Assembly (NCBI RefSeq): GCF_031755915.1
Contig: NC_083379.1
Coordinates: 6,149,501 to 6,213,500 of the forward strand
DNA from: Ziziphus jujuba
Lineage: Eukaryota > Streptophyta > Magnoliopsida > Rosales > Rhamnaceae
DNA length: 64,000 nucleotides
Reading direction: 5' to 3'
This document shows positions 36,010 through 45,364 of this stretch, in pieces (positions within the stretch are counted from its first letter, which is position 1; every line of letters begins with the position of its first letter). The notes beneath the pieces were generated by a model. The model was given only the letters and a program-made list of their open reading frames with translations. It had not been told where the DNA came from and did no database searches. Both the position numbers and the translations under genes were made by a program.

Positions 36010-36440
36010 TCTAACACTCCACACCTTTTTCACCACCTTATGCGCCTATATATGTACATCTCCATACTTTGCAAAATTATTCCATTTTTTTGGTTTGAGA
36101 GAAATATAGAAATAGAGAGAAATGAGAGTATTAGAGAAAGATTTCTTTTAAGGTTTCTCCTAAATAATGTTTTTCTTTTGTTAAAGTGGGAATGTATTTT
36201 TTCCTATTATAAGAAAAAGATTATATTTTCTTCTATTATAAAAGAAAGTATATCAATTGTGCTCTATTTATTTTAGAGAGAAATTATTGTATTTCTTTGC
36301 TATAATAAATCCTTTTAAAATTGTCTATTATTTTGTGTTTAGTTTATTTGAATAATTTACACCAAAATTTCTCACTTTTATAATATATATTTCAGCTGTA
36401 ATTGTGTATCTTATATCACAATATTCTAACAGTAGTATCA
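36010..36440 (+). other. Possible worn LTR and primer-binding region before a copia gag piece
   Basis: AT-rich DNA ending near 36430 in '..tctaaca', directly followed by TAGTATCATAACGCC. This resembles a decayed primer-binding region of the kind seen in copia elements (a TGGTATCAGAGC-like word). The left LTR edge cannot be fixed. Confidence 0.3.
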
Positions 36441-36521
36441 TAACGCCGAGTTTATGGCTCGTGTTTCATGCTACAATCATATCCAGTTAATTGAAAAAAA
36501 AAAAAAAAAAAAAAAAAACTT

Positions 36522-36840
36522 CAACAATGATAGCAAAGTACGAAATACAAAAATTCTATAGTAATAATTTTTCATTATGGAAAATGAGAATAAAAACAGT
36601 TTTAAGAAAAAATAACTGCTAACTTAGCAGCAATTGAAGATAGACCTGTCGAGATCTTTGACAATGGCAAATGGAACGAGAGGACACTTAGCATTAGCTG
36701 ATGAAGTATTGTCAAGCGTGATGGAGAAAAAGAAAATAAAAGAGATATGTGATAGAAAAGGTATTACACTTTTCGGATGATGGAGATAACTACAATAATT
36801 GAACACATCAATACGCTTACAAAATCAGGTACGCCACAAA
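36522..36840 (+). mobile_element. Ty1/copia gag fragment, decayed
   Basis: Readable pieces in order are KYEIQKFYSNNFSLWKMRIK, a Leu-Arg-Lys-Asn-Asn-Cys-Leu-Ala-Ala-Ile-Glu string, ALADEVLSSVMEKKK and EHINTL. This order is that of a copia gag. Internal deletions and shifts break it, and no pol region follows. It differs from the gag fragment at 7895. Confidence 0.7.
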
Positions 36841-36929
36841 ATCAGGTACATGTATTTCAGTTTCCAATGTAGACAATGAGTAGAGATTTGTAATTGTAAA
36901 TGATAGTAGCTTAATTGATTTTGTTTAGT

Positions 36930-37380
36930 TTGCAAATTAGGAATTAATTGATTTTGTTTCTCATTTAAATAGCATTATTATAAATAATAATAATAATACT
37001 GGGATAAATTTATGTCCAATCCGATCAGTCAATCCAATTGAAACCCAATTACTTGACAATTTTTGAAAAAGACTCCTAATACAAATCATATTGGATTAGA
37101 GATATATATTATTAGACTTATAAAAACTATTAGAACAAACATTTTATAGAAACTATTTATCCAATTTAATTGATTTTGTTTTTCATCTAGATAACATTAC
37201 TATATATATATATATATATATAAAAACAATAATAAGAATAATAACAACAATAATAATAATAATAGGATAAAATTATGTTCAATCCAGTTGAAACCCAATT
37301 ACTTCACGATTTTTGGAAAAGGTTCCTGATACAAATCATATTGGGTTAGAGATATATATTATTAAACTTATAAATAATCC
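36930..37380. repeat. Tandem duplication of about 200 bp
   Basis: The segments near 36940-37130 and 37165-37375 share 'aattgattttgttt', an ATT/ATA microsatellite, 'gttgaaacccaattact' (variant 'attg..' in the first) and 'agagatatatattatta'. They lie between the copia piece and orphan locus B. Confidence 0.7.
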
Positions 37381-37551
37381 ATTAAAAATTTGCGGAATTT
37401 GGTTTATTACGTGAAGAGGTAAGAAGAATACAGAGTTGTCGATACAAATAAAATTTATGCTCTGCAAAAGAAAGAATTTTTTCTTTTTTTTTTTATATGT
37501 ATATATATATATATATAGAAACTTTAGTAATAGAAAACCGATCTATTAAGA

Positions 37552-38336
37552 ATGGCGGACAAGATGTACATGACCATGATGCGTGAAGAGGTTGCACAAC
37601 TGACCAATCTTATATTGAATTCAAGAGATCAAAAAATGTTTGAATACCTAGGATGCTGCGGTCCATATTTACAAATCAATCAACATCTAAAAATCTTCTC
37701 CTCTAATCTGTTGCAGCAGCCTCATAGATGCTGCTGTTTACTAATTTAAAGGATGTTGCCTTGGAACTTACGCAACTGCTCTCCTCTGTTGTTGTCCGGG
37801 TGGTGTTCTTTATGTTAATCAGGGATGGGGAAGTGGATTGCCTCTTTTAGCTCTTGAAAGCTTCAAAAGCTCTCTTCAATACTTTATTTCACTAGATAAC
37901 CATGGTAGCTCCTTGGTCATAACCAAAATCAAAAATTCTTCGAGCAGAACAAAAAGAAAACCGAAATCGAATCGCAGTTCTATGTGTCTGGATGCGAGAA
38001 GCGGTAAATGAACTACTTGGGAGACTGCTACACCAAATCATTGCCTTAAATTCTGTTTGCAAATTCATGGCCCTCGCCTGTACAAAGTAGATGGTTTTGA
38101 CTAAGGAAGAGCAAAAGATTGGAAGAATGTCAAAAGCGGAAAAGATTATAAATAATAATTTCTACGCAGAGAAGGAGGTTCTCAAATATTACATTATTAC
38201 CGATGAAGACTCCAAAGCCAATGACTTCCTCATCCAATTCAAGCCGCACACAACTACATTATGGGACGACCTTTGGGCCGTGGACAATAATATATTTAGA
38301 AGACTTATCAGATTTTATTTTATTTTATTTTTTTAA
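37552..38336 (+). pseudogene. Small orphan locus B, related to locus A
   Basis: I recognise no family. The ATG at 37552 opens 65 codons (MADKMYMTMMREEVAQLTNL), ending at 37749. A later open frame from 38091 holds MVLTKEEQKIGRMSKAEKII and KYYIITDEDSKANDFLIQFK. Between them the reading frame is broken by several stops. Shared features with locus A are V-x-Q-L followed by an Ile/Leu-rich helix and Ser-Arg, and later a D-E-[DN]-x-x-A-x-[DE]-F word. I infer a decayed paralogue. Confidence 0.35.
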
Positions 38337-39700
38337 GTCTCTTGGTAGGCTTTGATAGAATTTTCTAAATATTAGGAAATTAAGAATTTTGATATATGTT
38401 TTTGCTTACAATTTTTTTCGGTAGAAGACATTTCGTTTGATTCCACTTTTTCCTTTTACCTCTTGTTGGTGAAATTTCCATTTATTTTTCCTGGTCAATG
38501 AAATATGCGCCATAATCAAACCCACAAAGCACAGAGATACAGAGTAGATGATGAATTGGATACATGTAGTTGCAAAACTTCAGCATAGTCTTGTCCTTTT
38601 TAAATTTAAAAGTTTAGCTATTTGTCACAAGAAAAAGGAAAAAAGAAAAAAGGTTATTTGTTCTAAATGGTGATGATCAATTGAGATAATAATGTGTAAT
38701 TTGATATATTGAATTACGCATTAACTTATTTAATACGATTGCTAATTAAATTGTCAAATGATAAATATAGATTCTACGAATGATCCATAATAAAAAATAA
38801 CATTTTTCTAAATTTTATTATTAATCTTCTGCCTTTCTAGAAATCTAAGCAAAGTTAACCCAAAGTCCATATATAGAATAGGATAACAAAATTAAGAGCT
38901 CAAAACTTTAAAACTAAACTAGTAAATATACAAGTAGGAATGATTAATGAATGAAGGGAAAAGAAGAGGTTACAATAGTGAAATCAGCATGTCATCCATT
39001 ATAATACATAGAATATATTTTATATGTGGACCATAATAATAAAAAATTAGTTAGTAAGTTAAATAACATTATGTTTGTGTGTCATTGAAATGTGGTAACG
39101 GGTAAACCATGCATGCAATGTAAGAATATTTGTGAATGAGAAATTAGAATAATAGGGATCCATGAGATGACACACCAATCCACGGAGTCCAACCTTCCTT
39201 TGGTGTGCAAGATTTTCTCCCTTGTGAGAGGGCATCGCTTCGCAATAAGAAAAACCTGTAAGAGACAATAACACAAACAGGTGCGAGTAAGGTTTCTTTC
39301 TAAGGTCTTCATGAGAGAGTCAGTCAGACCCCCAACTTCTTTAAGTAGCTGCAAAACGTAAAGCAACGTAAGCAACGTAACCAACACCACCCTTGAAGCA
39401 ACTGCCTCGTTCCCTCCTCTTTTTCTTCTACTTCTTATTCTTCTCTAACCCAGAAAACCAAAGAAGCCAAAAGCTTTCTTTCTCTCCAAGAAAGCAAGGA
39501 ATTCAACAATGGGATCTTGTAAAATTAAGTTAGTTCAAGATTGAAGTTTGGGGAAACTTGTTTCACTGTGACAGAGCATCTAAACTAGAATGCAACAAAT
39601 TTTCAAAATCATGGATCTTAAAATGATACAATTGAAACTAAAGGGTCTAAAATTCTAAAAGATGCTTTACTATAATTTCCTATTTTGTTGCTTGTAATGC
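38337..39700. other. Intergenic
   Basis: AT-rich left half. About 39080-39540 is less AT-rich and has short open frames on the minus strand that I cannot assign. The frames are short and carry no recognisable motif, so no gene is called. Confidence 0.35.
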
Positions 39701-39724
39701 AGAATTCCTACTGTTGTATAATTT

Positions 39725-41054
39725 CCATCACTAGCTTCCTAAGTGGAAATTCAGGGTAGTTTTTTTCATATAGAAAGATTAATTGAATTTCTTACACAAG
39801 ATTCACATTAATAAAGATTTATCACTGAAATTTTCCTTCAAATGAATGTAGAAAAGAAATCAAACCAATGAAGGGAAAAAAAACAACAACAACCAACTTT
39901 TATTAATCTCTCTCTACAATTTTCAAGTCCATTTCCAATTTGTTTGGGATGCAATACTACTGACTACTAATCAAATTTTCTAACATGTAAAATTTGTCAG
40001 TGTAGCTCCAATTCGTTCAAAAAACAAAGACCACCAATTTACTGAAGATAAAAGAAAGACAATCTAATAAAGCAAAGACCCAGTTAGAAATTAATGTGTA
40101 AAGAAGTAGTTAAAAAAAAAAAAAAAATCAATCTAGTTCAGAAGATAAACTAACTAGTAGAGGACCGGGTGGTTTTCTTTTATGGATCTTTGTCATCTTT
40201 AACCTCTGTTTCAGAATGATCTATGGTATTATTTTAAACAACTTTATTAGAGTTAGCAGCAGCAGCTTCTTGAAGTTTAACGAGTCTCTGATGCAGATTC
40301 TGTTGGAAAATTTAAATTATATTAATTAATTTTTCAAATTGAATGGAAATATAAAAGGGTGCTTTTTCATATATATAAGTTGTATAGCTTTACAATGGTT
40401 GTTACTAATTCATAATGAATACTATTTTTAAAAATATATTACTTCATTATTTAAAAGTATCTTTATATATAAAAAGATATCTTATATTTAAAGACATATT
40501 TATGAATAGATATTTCTTTGATTATATACCTTTTAAAACTCTATAAATAACAGATATTTCACTTCAATTATAATCAAGTTTTATAATTAAATATAATTTA
40601 TACATCCAGAACATTTAGAAAATTAAGTGTTGCTATGTTGGGGAGTTCAAGTTAAATTTTGTTTAGTGATTTTGATGATTTGGAACAATACTATCATCAA
40701 GAGAAATCGTTGTATCTTGGAAGACGATTGTTATAAAACCATGAACATCTAAGTGTGACAAATTCGTCTTAAGGACATAGAGTTCAACTTTAGCCTCAAT
40801 TTAAACTGGTTTTTCTAAAAACTCTACTTATTATTATATGCCATTATTTTACTTGCATGCTTATTGAATAAAAGTTTAATCACATTTATGTTTAATTAGT
40901 TTTAATTTAATACTTAGTTTTATATACACTAATTTTTACCAACAGATTCTCCAACTTCACTATCAAAGCATGCAACATCTGATGCAGTCTTTTGTTCATG
41001 CTGGATCTCTTCCATTCTCGCTGTCAAACTACTACTCCATTGCAAAATAAATAA

Positions 41055-41097
<43 letters not shown>

Positions 41098-41340
41098 GTG
41101 AATTCGCACATTTAGTGAGTTAGCTTTCTCTGATAACACATGAATAAAATTATGCGTTAGAATGTAATAATAGAATTTTATTATGTTCGGTCTTGGTCTT
41201 TTGGGAATGGGCTATTTTAAGTGGGCTTACATTTTAGGCTGGGCTTGGACTTCTGCTGGGTGTTTAGATCTGGGCTTATTCAAAAGATCCAACATTCAAG
41301 TGTTTTATAAAAATAAATTTAAAAAAAAAAAAAAGGGTAA
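39725..41340 (-). pseudogene. Decayed duplicate of the 42206-42985 orphan gene and its flanks
   Basis: The segment follows 41650-43540. The 3' flank matches (39725-40140), the C-terminal coding end matches at about 40180-40300 ('atctttgtcatctttaacct'), more coding sequence matches at 40950-41040, and the upstream flank matches at 41183-41330. Most of the middle of the coding region is gone. A 644-bp insertion at 40301-40944 splits it. Confidence 0.8.
40301..40944. mobile_element. Solo LTR, 644 bp, with 5-bp target duplication
   Basis: The insert starts TGTTGG and ends CCAACA, giving the TG..CA ends and short inverted repeat of LTR retrotransposons. GATTC flanks it on both sides (40296-40300 and 40945-40949). 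The host sequence continues across it when compared with 42206-42985. No internal retroelement genes are present, so it is a solo LTR left by recombination. Confidence 0.88.
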
Positions 41341-41905
41341 CTTGTTAAGCTTGCAACCAAATGGCTTACGATAGCTTCAAACATGGAAACTTTCTTTTGG
41401 GTTTCCATTTTGGGTTTTCTTTATTTATCATAATAAACTCAGAAAATATATCAATTAATGAAAAATAGAAATAGCTACGTTATACTTGGAATTGTTCATA
41501 TCTCGCAGCAATTGACCCATATTGACAAAAAATTGACTGAAATTGAGACTAATTCAGGCCATGTTTTAAACCAATTAACCATTATGCAATTAAAAGTTTG
41601 CAGTGAAACTGAGGAACAATTAATAAAAGATCATTTATAGAACTTATCACTAGCTTTTTCCTAAGTGGAAACTTAGAGTCTGGTTTTTCATATGGAAGAA
41701 AGATCAATCAAATTTAATATACCAGACTCTCACTAATAAAGATATATCACTGAAATAAACCTTCCAATGCAAGTACAAAAGAAACCAACCAATGAAAACA
41801 ACAACAACAACAACAACAATAACGACCATCCACTTTTATTAATCATTCTCAAAGATTTTCAATGCTCCAAGAAACTTTCCAATTTGTTTGGGTGGTTGCA
41901 GTTGC

Positions 41906-42222
41906 ACTGAAAATGAATTCTTCCTAACAACATGTAAAAATTTTCATCCTACCTCCAAGTCTCTTAAAGAAAAGCAACAATTACACATAAAAGAAAAATC
42001 TAAAGCAAAACCCAGCAATGACGGTCCAAAAAAGTAGTAAAAAGTTAATGTCTCTTAAATGATGAACTGAAAATGAATTCTTCCTAACAACATGTAAAAA
42101 TTTTCAGTCTACCTCCAAGTCTCTTAAAGAAAAGTAACAATTTACACATAAAAGAAAAATCTAAAGCAAAACCCATCAATGAATGTCCAAAAAAGTAGTA
42201 AAACTTTAATGTCTTTTAGAAT
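41906..42222. repeat. 160-bp tandem duplication at the 3' end of the 42985 orphan gene
   Basis: Units start at 41906 and 42066 and share 'actgaaaatgaattcttcct', 'aacaacatgtaaaaatttt' and 'cctccaagtctcttaaagaa'. The right unit runs into the last codons and stop of the gene; the left unit repeats that boundary in its 3' flank. Confidence 0.9.
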
Positions 42223-42985
42223 TGTTTTCTGGATCTTTGTCATCTTTAACCTCTGTTTCTGGATGATCTTTGCCATCTGAAACAATTACTTGATCAGACA
42301 TAGCAGCAACTCTAGCTTGTCCACAGGAAATGGCGAGCCTCTCCAACTTCACAATCAAAGCTTTGATCATCTGATGCAGAGTCTCTCTTCTATGCTGGAT
42401 TTCTTCCATTCCACCACCCTGCATCTCTTCCTCTCCTTCATCTGCAGCAGACTCAGATATAATATTCTCATTTGAACCATCATCATCCATTGCTGCCTCA
42501 TCACCACTACCAACATCATCGTCTTTTGCCTTATCGTCATGATCATGGTCTTGTACCTCTTTATGATGGTGGTCGTGAGCAGCTTGATGATGATCTTGAG
42601 GAGGTTCGGGTTCTGGGAAAATGGAGTCGATGAAATCCTCCAAGTCGCAAAACAGAGTCACTTCTTCATTCAGCAGTAGCCGGATCTTTTCCACGTTCTC
42701 CCACACAATTCTTTCGAAATTACGACCCTCCTCGTCATCTTGATCATCATGATCCTCCATTAACATGGATATCGAACCTTGCAATAACTGATCAAGACTC
42801 TGCCGTCCCTTGTGGATGCCTTGGACGCACTCTTTAACGCGAAGACTGAGTTGGTCGTCGTTGAAAGTGAACCGCTCTGTCATCTTTATCAACTGGTTGA
42901 GATCGTCTTCTTCATTAGCTTCTTCAATTTCCTCCAGCAGCTTCTTCAGTGCACCCACAAGCACTTCCTTATCCTTCTCCTCCAT
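42206..42985 (-). CDS. Orphan acidic coiled-coil protein with His/Asp-rich tract, single exon, 259 residues
   Basis: I do not recognise a family. The frame runs from the ATG at 42985 (MEEKDKEVLVGALKKLLEEI) to TAA at 42206. Helix-prone segments lie at about 5-40, 45-77 and 95-120 and, after a low-complexity middle, at about 193-225 (MEEIQHRRETLHQMIKALI). Residues 131-158 are packed with His and Asp (DHHQAAHDHHHKEVQDHDHD) and could bind metal ions, which is an inference. Residues 155-190 are acidic. There is no signal peptide or membrane segment. It shares promoter elements with the 33140 and 50769 genes, and its ATG surroundings resemble those of 50769. An older copy at 39725-41340 is broken. 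Confidence 0.75.
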   Translation of the reverse strand: MEEKDKEVLVGALKKLLEEIEEANEEDDLNQLIKMTERFTFNDDQLSLRVKECVQGIHKGRQSLDQLLQGSISMLMEDHDDQDDEEGRNFERIVWENVEKIRLLLNEEVTLFCDLEDFIDSIFPEPEPPQDHHQAAHDHHHKEVQDHDHDDKAKDDDVGSGDEAAMDDDGSNENIISESAADEGEEEMQGGGMEEIQHRRETLHQMIKALIVKLERLAISCGQARVAAMSDQVIVSDGKDHPETEVKDDKDPENNSKRH

Positions 42986-43280
42986 CTTTCTTTTTGCAGC
43001 AGATCGAGCTTAATTCTTGAAATTATTATGCAATCAATCAATCAAGAATGAAAACTAGCAGATGATCAAACTCTGCGTTTCTTTGACACAGATGATTGAT
43101 TTAGCACTACGAATCAAGACCCAAAAGAAAGCCTTTTTCAGATCGATTTTTGCTTTTTGGGGTTTCTTTACAGAGAGAAAGAGAGAGAGAGAGAGAGAGG
43201 AAACGGGGTCGAACAAGGGTTTATGAATAACGGACTCGCAGAGTCACATGTTGGTAGTTATTTCTGTTATTTGCGGTTGC
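42986..43280 (-). promoter_or_regulatory. Leader and promoter of the 42985 orphan gene; shared block, copy 3
   Basis: A GA run lies at about 43172-43199. The TATA-like word here is altered to TTTATGAATAACGGACTC (43220-43237), the last ten bases also occurring at 33301-33310. GGTAGTTATTTCTGTTATTT follows at about 43252-43271. The 'tttttgctttttgg' leader stretch near 43146 is close to one upstream of the 50769 gene. Confidence 0.55.
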
Positions 43281-43540
43281 CCACTTGTACACTCATATTT
43301 TAGCTGAATTAAAAATTAAAAATTTTGAATTAATGGTGTTTCCCTCCCGCTTTTTGGGGCCCATAGACAATCTCTACAGAAAGCATATAATATGCATGTT
43401 TCGTCTTTGGTCTCTTGGGCTTCTTTTTTTGGGCTTTTATATTTTACGTTGGGTCTTGGATTTGAACTTCTGATGGGCCGGGTGTTGGGCTAAATAAATC
43501 ATCAAAGGCCTAAAAGTATTTTTATCAAAAAATTAAAAAC

Positions 43541-44330
43541 AAAAAAACAAAGGTTTATTCCACAAATTTGAACCTAACCCGCATGCATTATTGAAGAATA
43601 ATGTATAATGAATAACGGATTCATTCACAATCATAGATGATACGTAAAACTTATTTTAATTATATGATCACATATGCTTTAGTTTGACTAAGTAAATACT
43701 TATGAGGTTTAATAAATTATTCGATAAATTATGCCAAAATTTATGTTGGTAAAAAAAGCGTAAGAAGTTTAATTGGATATGTAACATGTAAACGGGTCTT
43801 ATTTCAGTTCAATATATGTAAGTCTTTTCCATCAATGAGAATATATCAAGAGAAGAAACATAAAGAAGGAGAAAACAATTTATTCCATTAAATTGGTTTA
43901 TTGTCTTCTAGATTAACTGCGTGATTGAGGTATGTACTTTTAATTGTGAGATTATAAGCTTTAAGGTCTAGGGGTTCAATTTTTATTATTGTTTGTATAT
44001 AAATTTACATAATAAAATCAACAATTGTTCAATAGAAGATAAAAATAAAAAAAAATAAAAAAAAGGTTGAAACTTGATTAGATTGTTAGAATTGAATACT
44101 TACAAATGTATAAAATTGTCAAAATTTATATGTAAGGAACATATTTCCCTAAATGTTTAGGATTTAGGCAAGACACTGAAATTTTCTTCCAAAATGTAGA
44201 ATTTGCGAGTCATAACTTTACATTTTCAAGAAAAAAAATATATTAAAAAAAAAGTTGTATAAAAAAAATTAATTTTTTTGGGCCCATGGTATTTTGGGCT
44301 CTAGGCCCCTTACCCATGAGCAGGCCCAGA
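43541..44330. other. Intergenic, AT-rich
   Basis: No gene is seen. A short stretch near 43955-43990 resembles the B-box end of a SINE (GGGGTTCAATTT) but lacks a clear A-box, so no call is made. Confidence 0.35.
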
Positions 44331-45364
44331 GCGGTGCTAGTATGTGCCTTTACACGTCGACTCCGTCTGTGGACTTTCCTGAATGCCGCCTTTCAAAGCA
44401 AAAAAGCTTAACCATTTTGTCTTGCACTGGCTGTGGTATCCTTCTGTAATAGGAATTCTACCTTTATTCTCCCCTGGTAATTTCATCTTACTTTTTATCT
44501 TTTCTTTCTTCTCACCAGTTTTCAATTCCTCTGGTCGCGTTCATTATTTTTTTAAGTAAGATTTTTCGGCTTCTTGTTTTTTGTTTCTTGTTTTCAGTTG
44601 TGTTAATGATGATCTATTAATTCATTCAATGTGCACAGGAAGAAAATTACTGCGTCAATCTGTGTTTATTCTCTTCTTCCAATTTTATTTCCTTTTACGT
44701 TTTTTTTTTTTAGACATATTTTATGAACATTATTTTTGCAAATTCTTTGTGTTGATATTCTTAGGACGTGGTTGGGTGAATGTGGAATTAACAAATTTTG
44801 AGACTTCTCAACAGAATATATGTGTTGAAATGAACTATTTTGGAAAGCATAGTATTCGGAGGTGTCTATTTGTGCATTTATGCTTGCCGTTTTTTTATTG
44901 CATATCATCACCATTTCAGAACCCTGATTCATGCTCAGTTTCTTTCATAATATGGTTATCATTTAGTTTCTTAGGTTTTGTTTGTTGTTTTAAATATTTG
45001 ACAGATGACTGACTGTAGGAAAAAAACATTTTAATTGTGGGTTTTTTGTTACAACTATGTATAAATTGGACTGAGATTTTAATCCTCCTTTTCACATGCA
45101 GTACTTACTTGGAATGAGCTGCTTGCAGCTTACCTCTGGTAGTGAACCAAAGCTTTGATACCAAATGTAGCTGTCTTTAGAAAATTGGTTCCCTTGAGGT
45201 GTTTCCTCTTGGTTTCTTATTTTTGGATTATGGTGTTGCCCATTCTGCATTGCTGAATGTTGTGATCCTGAGAATGTTAGCTGATGCTTTATCTTTTACA
45301 CATGCTTAGATAGAACACAAAATGAATTGCTTAGTTCATGACAATTTTTACTGTAGGGAATAAC
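44331..45364 (+). other. Probable leader, with intron, of the CorA-like gene
   Basis: A long T-rich open stretch precedes the first coding exon, and CTGTAG at 45351-45356 looks like an acceptor. I infer an untranslated first exon and an intron somewhere in 44330-45356. The ends cannot be fixed from sequence. Confidence 0.4.

Noticed and set aside
37200..37260. Repeat clusters that could be taken for a CRISPR array
   Set aside because: These are TA and ATA microsatellites without spacer structure, in a plant genome.
39059..39390. Minus-strand open frames starting MPSHKGENLAHQ in one frame
   Set aside because: The first residues recall ribosomal protein L39, but the rest does not follow it; no splice structure supports a gene.
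41458..41640. 60-codon plus-strand frame with a helix-like sequence
   Set aside because: Short, AT-rich, and not matched by a copy or a family; it sits between the two halves of a segmental duplication.
43920..44000. SINE-like B-box (GGGGTTCAATTT)
   Set aside because: No convincing A-box or tail, and no second copy in the window.
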